Positions 8,188-16,515 of a stretch of DNA of 64,000 nucleotides are shown here, one piece after another. A program made the position numbers and the translations under genes. The stretch is from assembly GCF_900205925.1 (NCBI RefSeq), contig NZ_OAOD01000005.1:1-64000 (forward strand), in the 5' to 3' direction. The notes under the pieces are model-generated. The model did not search any database. It saw only the letters and a list, made by a program, of their open reading frames with translations, and was not told the DNA's origin. Each line of letters opens with the position of its first letter. Positions within the stretch are counted from its first letter, which is position 1. This DNA comes from Clostridium peptidivorans (GTDB lineage: Bacteria; Bacillota; Clostridia; Clostridiales; Clostridiaceae).

Positions 8188-9012
8188 TTAATTTGTAGAT
8201 TCGTTTATAGTTGTAGCTGTATTTGTAGCTGCACCTGTTTTTTTATCTTTTACTTTTTCCATCTTAGGAAGTGCAGCCTTAATTACATCTACTTCAGTTT
8301 GTGTGAGTGTTCCATTATCTACCAACTCTTTAAACATATCATTTTTTTCTACACTCTTTTGACTTTCAAAATATGTCTTTCTCTCATCTTCAGTCATATT
8401 TTTAACCTTTTCCATTTCAGCTTTTTTTAGTTCTCTTTTTTCATTCATAAAACTAATTATCTTATCTTCTTGAGACTGTGTTATTTTACCTGACTCTACC
8501 AAAGTATCTAAAGTTGTTTTTAAGTTTTCACAGTTGTTTTTTATTCTATAATCTATTCCTTTACCTCGGCCTATTTCTTCTGAAAGTGAAGCTTTTAATT
8601 TGTCTGCTTGCTCCTGGCTAATTATTTTATTATCCACTAGTTCTTTAAGCATATCAGTTTTTTTTGCATCATTTTGACTTTTGAAATATGCCATACGTTC
8701 TTCTGCATTCATACTATTAACCTTTTCCATTTCAGCTTTTCTTTCTTCATTCTTTTGATTTATAAATTCAGTAATCTTATCTGATTGCTCCTTAGTAATT
8801 GTTCCTGATTCAACAAGACTTTCAAGCTGAGCCTTTATATTTCCATCACAGATAACTCTTTTATTGCCTACTTTACCTTGAGTTACAGCTAAACTGTTAT
8901 TACTTACTGCCGCATCATCACTTTTTGCTGAAGCAGATATTCCTACTGATAAAGTTACCCCTGCTGCAATCAATCCTGTCATTACTTTTACAATTAATTT
9001 TTTACTTCTCAT
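8188..9012 (-). CDS. Secreted helical repeat protein (DUF2680-like)
   Basis: A 274-residue exported protein with signal peptide MRSKKLIVKVMTGLIAAGVT...SASA, cut near residue 29. The mature part is an internal tandem duplication: residues 62-143 and 167-248 align closely (LVESGTITKEQ.DKI..F.N.K.E.KKAEMEKV..M..EER..YF.SQ). Each copy contains two helix pairs with the L-V-x-x-G-x-I-T/S-x-x-Q-A/E-D-K-I motif seen in DUF2680-like secreted proteins. The tail is a Thr-rich linker (TGAATNTATT). It sits just upstream of a two-component operon and shares its promoter motif, so it may be an envelope-stress or sensor-accessory protein. The biochemical role is unknown. Confidence 0.8.
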   Translation of the reverse strand: MRSKKLIVKVMTGLIAAGVTLSVGISASAKSDDAAVSNNSLAVTQGKVGNKRVICDGNIKAQLESLVESGTITKEQSDKITEFINQKNEERKAEMEKVNSMNAEERMAYFKSQNDAKKTDMLKELVDNKIISQEQADKLKASLSEEIGRGKGIDYRIKNNCENLKTTLDTLVESGKITQSQEDKIISFMNEKRELKKAEMEKVKNMTEDERKTYFESQKSVEKNDMFKELVDNGTLTQTEVDVIKAALPKMEKVKDKKTGAATNTATTINESTN

Positions 9013-9061
9013 GCTCTTATACCCCTTTCGATTTTTAGTTGTTGTTTACCTCGATGTCTTT

Positions 9062-9102
9062 ATTATATGGAAGCAATGACACATTTTTGTTACATCTGTT
9101 TG
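9062..9102 (-). promoter_or_regulatory. Promoter and shared box upstream of the secreted repeat protein
   Basis: Minus-strand TATAAT is at 9067-9062. TTTTGTTACATC (9085-9096), followed by TGTTTGTAAG, matches the box of the response-regulator promoter. It sits 11 bases further from its -10 than there, which is about one helical turn, as expected for an activator acting from the same face. Confidence 0.5.
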
Positions 9103-9128
9103 TAAGTTTCGTTAAAATCTATTAATAA

Positions 9129-11513
9129 CTACTCATTTGTATCTTTGAATAAATTTCGAGCAATTCCCACGGCTTCTTGTGCATCCTTTGCATAGTAATC
9201 TGCCTTTATCATGTCTGCATATTCTTGATTTAATACTGCTCCTCCTACAAAGATTTTACACTGAACATTATTTTCTCTAAGACTTTTAATTGTATCTTCC
9301 ATACTCTTAACCGTAGTTGTCATAAGAGCACTTAATCCAACTAATTTTATATTTTCGTTTTTTGCAGTTTCTACTATATTTTCTATAGGCACGTCTTTTC
9401 CTAGATCTATAATGTCAAATCCATAGTTTTCAAGAATGACCTTTACAATATTTTTACCAATGTCATGGATATCTCCTTTTACTGTGGCTAAAATTATCTT
9501 TCCTTTGGAAATCTGTTTTTCTTCTTCTAAATTCATATTTTCTTTGATAACAACAAAGGAGTTTTTTACAGTTTCAGCAGATTGAATAAGCTGTGGAAGG
9601 AATATCTCTCCGTTCTCATACTTCTTTCCTACCACATCTAAGGCTGGAATTAAATACTCATCAACTATGGCTAAGCTATCCTTGCTTCTCAATAACTCCC
9701 TTGTCGTTTGTAATGCATCTTCTTTCAATCCTTTTATTATTATTTCTTTCAAATCTCTATCATTGTTCACCCTAGGAGATTCTTTTCCCTCAATATTTGA
9801 ATATGTATTTATATATTCCTTTGCTTCCTTATCTATATTGGATAATACCTTAAAGGCTTTTATAACATCCATTACTTCTTTATTACCTGGATTTAATATA
9901 GGAGCATCTAGTCCTGCAGATAATGTCATTGAAAGAAAAGCTTGATTTAAAATTTCTCTTTTAGGAAGTCCAAAGGATACATTACTCACTCCAAGTACTG
10001 TACTTACTCCAAGTTCTTCTTTTACCATTCTTACAGCTTTTATTGTCTCCATAACTTCTTCTTGTTGAGCTGAAGCTGTAAGCACTAGACAGTCAATTAA
10101 AATATCTTCTTTTCTTATGCCATATTCCTCAGCAGTATTTATAATTTTTTCTGCAATTTTAACCCTTTCCTCTGCCTTAGATGGTATCCCATTTTCATCA
10201 AGAGTAAGTCCTACTATACAAGCACCATACTTCTTAGCAATAGGAAAAATTTCCCTAATAACCTGCTCTTTTCCATTAACTGAATTTATTATAGATTTCC
10301 CATTGTAGATTCTTGCAGCAGCTTCTATAACCTTTGAATCTGAACTATCTATTTGAAGAGGCACATTTAGTATAGATTGTACTTCCTTAATCGTTCTTAT
10401 CATCATTTCTTTTTCGTCTATTTCCGGCAGTCCTACATTTACATCTAATATGTCCGCTCCTGACTCTACTTGATTTATTGCTTCAGTTAATATGTAATCT
10501 ATATTATTGGATTTTAAAGCCTCCTTAAATTTTTTCTTTCCTGTTGGATTAATTCTCTCCCCTATAACCTTTACTTCTTTTCCTAAAATCACAGTCTTGC
10601 TAGATGAGCATATAGCAGTAAACTTCTTATTATTCACTTTAACAGGTTTTAAGCTTTTTAAATTCTCAACAACCTTTTTTATATATTCATCTGTTGTACC
10701 ACAACAACCACCTAAAATACATGCTCCACTTTGTGCCATTACCTTTACATGTTTTGCAAATTCCTCTGGTGTAATATCATATATAGTTTTCTCATCTTCA
10801 ACTCTAGGAAGACCTGCATTAGCTTGAATTATAACTGGAATTGATGAATATTCTAATATCTTTTCTACTATAGGTATTAGTTCCTTAGGTCCAAGAGAAC
10901 AATTTACTCCAAGTGCATCTACTCCTAAACCTTCTAAAAGAGTAATCATAGTAAGAGGATCTGTTCCCGTAAAGGTTCTTCCATCTTCTCCAAAAGTCAT
11001 AGTACAAAATACTGGTAAGTTACTATTTTCCTTTGCTGCTAATACTGCCGCTTTAGCTTCGTAAAGATCTGAAATTGTCTCTATTAAAATTAAATCACAT
11101 CCTGCTTTAACTCCAGCTTCCACCTGTCTTTTAAAGATTTCATAAGCTCTTTCAAATTTCAATACTCCCATTGGTTCAAGCATCTGTCCAATAGGTCCAA
11201 TATCTAATGCTACATATTTTCCATTACTAGTCTTCTTAACTTCTTTAGCAATCTCTACTGCTTTCGTTATTACTTCTTCTACAGAGTAATCTGTATTTTT
11301 AAGCTTTAATTCATTAGCTCCAAAGGTATTAGTAGTAATTATGTCTGCTCCAGCTTTTACATACTTTTCATGAACTTCTCTTATTATGTCGGGATACAAA
11401 ATATTATAGGTTTCTGGAATTTCTCCTACTTTAAGCCCCCTACTTTGAAGCATTGTACCCATTGCGCCATCAAAAAATATAATCTGCTTTGTTAAAGCTT
11501 CCCTAATTCCCAC
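9129..11513 (-). CDS. metH: Cobalamin-dependent methionine synthase, without activation domain
   Basis: A 794-residue protein transferring a methyl group from methyltetrahydrofolate to homocysteine through B12. The homocysteine-binding domain (1-290) has zinc cysteines Cys205 (GVNCSLGP) and Cys270/Cys271 (GGCCGTT). The pterin-binding domain spans about 310-570 (VIGERINPTG; LQIDSSD). The B12 cap and Rossmann domains span about 590-790, with DIHDIGKN and axial His683. E. coli MetH is about 1,227 residues; the missing part is the AdoMet-binding reactivation domain, encoded separately just upstream at 11503-12171 (11-base overlap). With luxS this makes a homocysteine-recycling cluster. Confidence 0.95.
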   Translation of the reverse strand: MGIREALTKQIIFFDGAMGTMLQSRGLKVGEIPETYNILYPDIIREVHEKYVKAGADIITTNTFGANELKLKNTDYSVEEVITKAVEIAKEVKKTSNGKYVALDIGPIGQMLEPMGVLKFERAYEIFKRQVEAGVKAGCDLILIETISDLYEAKAAVLAAKENSNLPVFCTMTFGEDGRTFTGTDPLTMITLLEGLGVDALGVNCSLGPKELIPIVEKILEYSSIPVIIQANAGLPRVEDEKTIYDITPEEFAKHVKVMAQSGACILGGCCGTTDEYIKKVVENLKSLKPVKVNNKKFTAICSSSKTVILGKEVKVIGERINPTGKKKFKEALKSNNIDYILTEAINQVESGADILDVNVGLPEIDEKEMMIRTIKEVQSILNVPLQIDSSDSKVIEAAARIYNGKSIINSVNGKEQVIREIFPIAKKYGACIVGLTLDENGIPSKAEERVKIAEKIINTAEEYGIRKEDILIDCLVLTASAQQEEVMETIKAVRMVKEELGVSTVLGVSNVSFGLPKREILNQAFLSMTLSAGLDAPILNPGNKEVMDVIKAFKVLSNIDKEAKEYINTYSNIEGKESPRVNNDRDLKEIIIKGLKEDALQTTRELLRSKDSLAIVDEYLIPALDVVGKKYENGEIFLPQLIQSAETVKNSFVVIKENMNLEEEKQISKGKIILATVKGDIHDIGKNIVKVILENYGFDIIDLGKDVPIENIVETAKNENIKLVGLSALMTTTVKSMEDTIKSLRENNVQCKIFVGGAVLNQEYADMIKADYYAKDAQEAVGIARNLFKDTNE

Positions 11514-12171
11514 AATAACTTCCCCCTTTTCTATATTTACAACTCATGAAACTATTGCACTTTTTACATCCAAAATGTTTGGCTACTATGCTATCATTCT
11601 GAAATCCTATTACTGCACTTACTGATTTTCTCGGTATTAAAATATTATTTTCAGTTACTGTAAGCCCTATGTTCTTTTGTGCATCTAAAGCATTTATTAT
11701 TTCAGGCTGAATATCTATAAAAAAATCTCCGTATCCCGGACTATATCTATAGGTAATGCTTAGCCCCTTACTTTGTGCTTCTTTTCTTATCTCTTTTTGA
11801 ACTTCATCGCAGGCCCATTCTACCCCTACAGATGCACATGCATCCAATATCAATGCCTTAGTCATGCTAACTTTTTCATAATATCTTATTTTAGTATCTA
11901 TATTACTTCCAAGGGTTACCGCTATAACAGCACACATAGATGAATTCTTAAGATGTTCTAATATATCCTTCCCCTTAAATATCAAATTGCTTTTTAATAG
12001 CTTCACTTGTTCTTCATTTTTATGAATGCTAAATATCTTATATATATACTTCCAGTTTGAAATTTCTTTTATTTCGTTTATACATTCATCTATCAGCAAA
12101 TCTATATTTTCATCAACAACTCCACTTTTATATTCAAGATATCTTAAAACTTCTTTTTTATCTATATACAC
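11503..12171 (-). CDS. Methionine synthase activation-domain protein (AdoMet-binding)
   Basis: A 222-residue stand-alone version of the C-terminal Met_synt_B12 domain. It has the RYSPGYGDFF motif (known AdoMet-contacting RxxPGYG loop), VEWACDEVQ, and an IPRKSVSAVIGF region typical of the domain. It ends in a cysteine-rich tail, CKKCNSFMSCKYRKGGSYC, resembling a small metal or cluster site seen in clostridial versions. The start is GTG with AGGGGGA upstream. Its 3' end overlaps metH by 11 bases, so the two subunits are probably made together and rebuild a full methionine synthase able to recover from cob(II)alamin. Confidence 0.9.
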   Translation of the reverse strand: MYIDKKEVLRYLEYKSGVVDENIDLLIDECINEIKEISNWKYIYKIFSIHKNEEQVKLLKSNLIFKGKDILEHLKNSSMCAVIAVTLGSNIDTKIRYYEKVSMTKALILDACASVGVEWACDEVQKEIRKEAQSKGLSITYRYSPGYGDFFIDIQPEIINALDAQKNIGLTVTENNILIPRKSVSAVIGFQNDSIVAKHFGCKKCNSFMSCKYRKGGSYCGN

Positions 12172-12204
12172 TTTTTCCCCCTTAAAGTTACCTATATATC
12201 AAAT

Positions 12205-12660
12205 TTAATCTTTATAAAATGTAGTACTAAATCCCTTATCTAAAACATATCTCGCATACTCTTTTGCTCCAAATAAAGATAAATCCCTATAGTTACCACA
12301 CTGAAGATTATTAGCTGCTGGAACTTTATCTGCTTGTAGTACTTGTTTTAAAGATGCTTCAAGAGCATTCTTTATCATTTCTGGTTCTACCTCTCCCCAC
12401 AATATAAGATAAAATCCAGTTCTGCATCCCATAGGAGATAAATCGATTACATTATCTAAATGTTCTCTTAAATATCCTGCAAGAAGATGCTCTAAAGCAT
12501 GTATCGATGCTGTTGGCATTGCCTCTTGATTTGGCTGCAAAAATCTCAAATCAAACTTTGTTACTTTATCACCTTTTTCTCCATTGAGAACTGCTGCTTT
12601 TCTTATATACGGTGCAATAACCTTCCTATGATCTAATTGAAAACTTTCTACGTTTGGCAT
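12205..12660 (-). CDS. luxS: S-ribosylhomocysteine lyase
   Basis: A 151-residue LuxS enzyme cleaving S-ribosylhomocysteine to homocysteine and DPD, the AI-2 precursor. The metal ligands are His54 and His58 (HALEHLL) and Cys121 (LQCGNYRDLS); the catalytic Cys79 lies in SPMGCRTGFY. The ATG at 12660 is preferred because GGAGGA lies seven bases before it; the in-frame ATG at 12675 is part of that ribosome binding site. It precedes the methionine synthase genes, so homocysteine released by LuxS can be remethylated directly by the next two products. No quorum-sensing receptor lies nearby, so a metabolic role is the simplest reading. Confidence 0.95.
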   Translation of the reverse strand: MPNVESFQLDHRKVIAPYIRKAAVLNGEKGDKVTKFDLRFLQPNQEAMPTASIHALEHLLAGYLREHLDNVIDLSPMGCRTGFYLILWGEVEPEMIKNALEASLKQVLQADKVPAANNLQCGNYRDLSLFGAKEYARYVLDKGFSTTFYKD

Positions 12661-12783
12661 ATAAGATTCCTCCATATAATTTATATATTAATTATAATCC
12701 ATACTTATATCAAATAATGATTTTTTGGTATTAAGTCAAGACTTTTTACCTTTCAATTAAAGTTTTGTACGTTTAATAGAAAT

Positions 12784-12811
12784 AAGACCTAAAGGATATC
12801 CCTTAGGTCTT
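12784..12811 (-). terminator. Terminator after the aminotransferase gene
   Basis: An AAGACCTAA / TTAGGTCTT stem with an AT-rich inner part is followed on the minus strand by TATTTCTATT; the T-run is imperfect. Confidence 0.65.
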
Positions 12812-12831
12812 AATACCTTAAAACTTATATA

Positions 12832-13995
12832 TTAACAACCTTTAACAAACCTTTCTATTCTTTTAAGTGCTTCCATAATATTGTCCATTGAAGAAGCATA
12901 ACACGTTCTTATAAATCCTTCTCCACACTCACCAAATGCGTGTCCCGGAACTGCTAGCACTTTTTCCTTCATTAGAAGGCCTTCACAAAATTCATCTGAT
13001 GTTAATCCCGTTGATTTTATAGATGGGAATAAATAAAATGCTCCCTTAGGCTCAAAACAATCAAGTCCCATCTTTCTAAATCCATTTACCATTACTCTTC
13101 TTCTTCTATTGTACTCTCTAATCATTTCTTCAACATCGCTATCACTATTTTTCAAAGCTTCAATAGCAGCATATTGTCCCGTTGTATTAGAGCACATAAT
13201 TGCATATTGATGAATTTTTTTCATGGCATCTATTAATACATGATGTCCACAAACATAACCCATTCTCCAACCCGTCATAGCATAAGATTTTGAAAATCCG
13301 TTAATCACTATAGTTTTCTCATACATCTCTTGGAAACTTGCAATAGAAACATGCTCTCCTTCATAGGTTAATTCAGAGTATATCTCATCTGATAATACAA
13401 TTATGTCTTTGTCTTTAAGCACATCTACAATTGCTGCTAATTCTTCTCTTGTCATGATAGCTCCCGTTGGATTATTTGGAAAAGGAACAATTACCACTTT
13501 AGTCTTTGGAGTTATAGCTTCAGTAAGCAATTCTGGAGTTAGTTTAAACTCGTCTTCAGGTCTAAGATTAATAACCACTGGTGTAGCACCTGTAAAAACA
13601 GTACATCCTTTGTATGCAACAAAGCTTGGTTCCGGAATAATAACTTCGTCCCCTTCTGCAACCAATGCCCTAAGTGCTATATCAATGCCCTCACTTCCCC
13701 CAACAGTTACAAGTATTTGATTATCAGCATTATATTTTAAATTATACTTTCTATTTAAATATGATGAAATTTCATCTCTAAGTTCAATAAGTCCTGCATT
13801 TGAAGAATAGTGTGTATGACCTTTTTCTAGTGAATAAATACCTGCTTCTCTTATGTTCCATGGAGTTACAAAATCTGGTTCTCCAACCCCAAGGGATATT
13901 ACATCATCCATTTCATTTATCATATCAAAATACTTTCTTATACCTGAAGGTGGCATATTACTAACCTTAGGTAGAATCATTTCTTCTATTCTCAT
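12832..13995 (-). CDS. PLP-dependent class I/II aminotransferase
   Basis: A 387-residue fold-type I aminotransferase. Visible motifs are SLGVGEPDF (substrate arm), GGSEGIDIALRAL, PFPNNPTGA (Asn contacting PLP), LSDEIYSELTY (Asp/Tyr with PLP), NGFSKSYAMTGWRMGY with the Schiff-base Lys236, and GEGFIRTCYA with the carboxylate-binding arginine. It belongs to the AspC/PatA-like group; substrate specificity cannot be read safely from sequence. Its ATG overlaps the stop of the Lrp-type regulator by four bases. Both lie behind a T-box leader, so expression responds to one uncharged tRNA and the enzyme probably serves synthesis or turnover of that amino acid. Confidence 0.9.
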   Translation of the reverse strand: MRIEEMILPKVSNMPPSGIRKYFDMINEMDDVISLGVGEPDFVTPWNIREAGIYSLEKGHTHYSSNAGLIELRDEISSYLNRKYNLKYNADNQILVTVGGSEGIDIALRALVAEGDEVIIPEPSFVAYKGCTVFTGATPVVINLRPEDEFKLTPELLTEAITPKTKVVIVPFPNNPTGAIMTREELAAIVDVLKDKDIIVLSDEIYSELTYEGEHVSIASFQEMYEKTIVINGFSKSYAMTGWRMGYVCGHHVLIDAMKKIHQYAIMCSNTTGQYAAIEALKNSDSDVEEMIREYNRRRRVMVNGFRKMGLDCFEPKGAFYLFPSIKSTGLTSDEFCEGLLMKEKVLAVPGHAFGECGEGFIRTCYASSMDNIMEALKRIERFVKGC

Positions 13996-14471
13996 ATAAA
14001 TATAGCCTCCCTATCATCCCTTATTTTTTCTTCAAATATAACACCTTTATCTTTATACTTTTTAAGTATAAAATGTGTTGCAGTGCTTAAAACTCCCTCT
14101 TGCGTAGCCAGTTTTTCTGATACAAAAAGTGCTACCTCTTTTATAGTTTTTCCTTCAACAATGACAGTTAAATCAAATCCCCCTGACATTAAATAACAGG
14201 ATTTAACCTCCGGAAATCTATATATTCTTTCTGCAACTTTATCAAAGCCTTCCCCTCTTTGTGGAGTTACCTTTACCTCTATTAGTGCTATGACACTGTC
14301 TTTACTTGTTTGATCCCAATTAATTAGAGCAGTATACCCTACAATAACATTATCTTTTTCGTATTTCCTTATAGCTTCCCTTACCTCCTGAGCAGTTTTA
14401 CCTGTCATCACTGCTATTTCTTCTTCGCTATATTTGCTATTTTTCTCTAAAATCTCAAGAATTTCTTCCAT
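13992..14471 (-). CDS. Lrp/AsnC-family transcriptional regulator
   Basis: A 159-residue regulator with an N-terminal winged helix-turn-helix (KYSEEEIAVMTGKTAQEVREAIRKYEKDNVI) and a C-terminal RAM ligand-binding domain (VIALIEVKVTPQ; FPEVKSCYLMSGGFDLTVIVEGKT). The upstream ATG at 14519 lies in the T-box terminator; ATG at 14471 follows GGAGG and is chosen. It is coupled to the aminotransferase, an arrangement in which the regulator probably senses the amino acid concerned while the T-box senses tRNA charging, giving two layers of control. Confidence 0.9.
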   Translation of the reverse strand: MEEILEILEKNSKYSEEEIAVMTGKTAQEVREAIRKYEKDNVIVGYTALINWDQTSKDSVIALIEVKVTPQRGEGFDKVAERIYRFPEVKSCYLMSGGFDLTVIVEGKTIKEVALFVSEKLATQEGVLSTATHFILKKYKDKGVIFEEKIRDDREAIFI

Positions 14472-14494
14472 AATATTTTGCCTCCAATCTAATA

Positions 14495-14780
14495 AAATTA
14501 AAATAAAAAAATCCTCCATCCCATAAAGGGACGAAAGATTTTTCGCGGTACCACCCTAGTTAGCGCTATAAAGCGCTCTCTCAATTGGAATCGAAAATTC
14601 CAATCCTCTATAACGTGAGGAAACGTCTGTCTCTATTGTAGGAATTAAAAAATAATTCCCCTTTCTCGATGAGAAACTCGAGGGCTGCTTTCCATAAGGT
14701 TATATTATCGGGCTTTCACCATTCACCGATTCGCTTTGAATTTTCACTTTATGTACTATTCCCTGTCATAATTTTTAATA
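14495..14780 (-). promoter_or_regulatory. T-box riboswitch leader
   Basis: The minus strand shows the hallmark T-box AGGGTGGTACCGCG (14557-14544), followed by a terminator stem using CTTTCGTCCC and GGGATGGAG before TTTTTTTATTTT. Stem I begins at ACAGGGAATAGTAC, with AGTA facing GGAAAGCAGCCC (14693-14682) as the specifier loop. In the canonical register the codon after GAA is AGC (Ser, 14689-14687); one base later it is GCA (Ala). The TGGT of the T-box predicts a tRNA with discriminator A, which suits alanine better than serine. It controls the Lrp-aminotransferase operon. Confidence 0.92.
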
Positions 14781-14805
14781 CACTATAATTTATCCATTTT
14801 TATAT

Positions 14806-14833
14806 ATTATACTAGAATAATTTTAAAATTCAA
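14806..14833 (-). promoter_or_regulatory. Promoter of the T-box transcript
   Basis: On the minus strand TTGAAT (14833-14828) and TATAAT (14811-14806) are 16 bases apart, placing transcription start shortly before Stem I of the T-box. Confidence 0.65.
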
Positions 14834-14921
14834 TATATTTTATTGTTTTTTCTTTTAATCTAATTACTATTCTCCTATAATTATGTGGTATATAACTTCA
14901 ACGTGGCTTTTAATTAATTAT

Positions 14922-15149
14922 TTATTTATTTATTATTTTATCAATTATTTCTATCCTTGAATTTCCTAACACGTTAGATATCTTTAATGACATTACGCCA
15001 TCCTTATAAATTCTATCTTCATTGGCTTTAATAAGTTTTATTAACTTTTCTTGAAATGCATCATATTCAACCAATCCTTCTAAATATGAATCTATCAAAT
15101 CCTTTATACATGTTGCTAATTCCTTTGGGTTCTTATAAGTTAGTCTCAT
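14922..15149 (-). CDS. Small conserved clostridial protein (TIGR04540-like)
   Basis: A 75-residue, probably cytoplasmic, mostly helical protein: KNPKELATCIKDLIDSYLEGLVEYDAFQEKLIKLIKANEDRI. The pattern resembles the uncharacterised clostridial family TIGR04540, by recollection of its KNPKELA...IKDLIDxYL opening. AAAGGAG precedes the ATG. It stands alone between the T-box operon and ddh, and no function can be suggested. Confidence 0.65.
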   Translation of the reverse strand: MRLTYKNPKELATCIKDLIDSYLEGLVEYDAFQEKLIKLIKANEDRIYKDGVMSLKISNVLGNSRIEIIDKIINK

Positions 15150-15295
15150 AGTTAAACTCCTTTAATTTTATATGTTTTATTAAATATTATAACATTTTTT
15201 CAATATTTGAATACTCTAAAATTTATTTATACAAGTTCCAGAATTTCTTGCACAAAAATTGTCATACTCAACTCCTTTATAAATTTAAGAAAAAG

Positions 15296-15335
15296 CACCA
15301 ACATCAGTGGCCTCCACTGATGTTGGTGTTTTTTT
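15296..15335. terminator. Strong terminator of ddh
   Basis: A perfect 15-base stem (15296-15310 with 15314-15328, CACCAACATCAGTGG arm) with a three-base loop has T-runs on both strands; it mainly serves the minus-strand ddh. Confidence 0.92.
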
Positions 15336-15366
15336 AACTATGTATTATACTTGCCTTCAATCTGCA

Positions 15367-16344
15367 TTATAGCAATTCTCTTCTTAATTGTTCTCCTGAC
15401 TTTGGCGATAAATATGAAAATGGAATATCTAATACTGTACGTGCTCCTGTTTGCCCTTCCTTAGACATTCTGTAAACTGCCCTTGCATAAGCTACTAGCA
15501 CACTAGACGTAAATTCTGGGTTACTACCAAGCTCTAAATTAAGCTCCATTCTTTGCTTAGTATTCTCTCCAGTTACTCCTGTACGAATAACAAATCCACC
15601 ATGAGGTATACCACTATGATTTTTCTTTAAATCTTCTTCAGTTATAAAATTCACTGTAGTATTATAATCAGAGAAATAATTTGGCATATTCTTAATTTCA
15701 TTTTTAATTCGCTCTAAATCAGCACCTTCCTCAGGCACTACATAACAAACTCTTTCATGTTTTTCTCTTGTTGAAAATTCAGGATTTTCTCCTGTACGAA
15801 CTCTTTCAATAGCAGATTCAACAGGTATAGTATATTGAATACCATCCTTAACACCAGCTACTCTTCTTATTGCATCTGAATGACCTTGACTTACTCCCTT
15901 GCCCCAGAAAGTATAGTCTTTTCCAACTGGAAGTATTGATTGACCTAAAAGTCGGCTCAATGAAAATACCCCTGGATCCCAGCCAACAGATATAAGTCCA
16001 ATAGTACCATTTCTTTTTGTTATTTCATCTAACCTATTAAAATATTCCGGTATTCTAGCATGAGTATCAAAGCTATCTACTGTATTAAATGTTGCTGCAA
16101 TCTCTGGAGCCTGCTCTGGCAAATCTGTTGCAGATCCTCCACAAAGAATCATAACATCGATTTTGTCCTTGTAATTTTCCATTTCGCAAATATGTACCAT
16201 TTTTGAATTTGACTGCAATTTATCAGGATTTCTTCTTGTGAAAATAGCCTCCAATTCAAAATCTGGATTTTGTTTTAATGATAATTCCACACCTTTTCCA
16301 AGATTTCCGTAACCTACAATACCTATTCTAATCTTCTTATCCAT
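15367..16344 (-). CDS. ddh: meso-Diaminopimelate D-dehydrogenase
   Basis: A 325-residue NADP-dependent enzyme making meso-diaminopimelate directly from tetrahydrodipicolinate, feeding lysine and peptidoglycan synthesis. Visible features: Rossmann GIVGYGNLGKG (9-19), CGGSATDLPEQ, VDSFDTHARIPEYF, SVGWDPGVFSL and the substrate-binding GKGVSQGHSDAIRRVAGV, closely matching Corynebacterium-type Ddh. A small hairpin (CTGGC-TTTATT-GCCAG) lies just before the AAAGG site and might tune translation. It is monocistronic and ends at a strong terminator. No lysine riboswitch is present. Confidence 0.94.
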   Translation of the reverse strand: MDKKIRIGIVGYGNLGKGVELSLKQNPDFELEAIFTRRNPDKLQSNSKMVHICEMENYKDKIDVMILCGGSATDLPEQAPEIAATFNTVDSFDTHARIPEYFNRLDEITKRNGTIGLISVGWDPGVFSLSRLLGQSILPVGKDYTFWGKGVSQGHSDAIRRVAGVKDGIQYTIPVESAIERVRTGENPEFSTREKHERVCYVVPEEGADLERIKNEIKNMPNYFSDYNTTVNFITEEDLKKNHSGIPHGGFVIRTGVTGENTKQRMELNLELGSNPEFTSSVLVAYARAVYRMSKEGQTGARTVLDIPFSYLSPKSGEQLRRELL

Positions 16345-16515
16345 CCTTTACCTGGCAATAAAGCCAGTCGCCCCTCCTTTATATATTCAATTCAACCTTT
16401 ATTAAAAGTTATAACACTTTTAGGTTGTGGTAATTTTACCATAATTATTTTTATTTTTCTATATATTTTTTTGATTTAGGAGATTTGCTATGGGAGTTTT
16501 TAATAAATTACCAAC

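Noticed and set aside
16345-16515. Possible lysine riboswitch before ddh
   Set aside because: The stretch is too short and has only a small hairpin; none of the lysine-aptamer blocks is visible.
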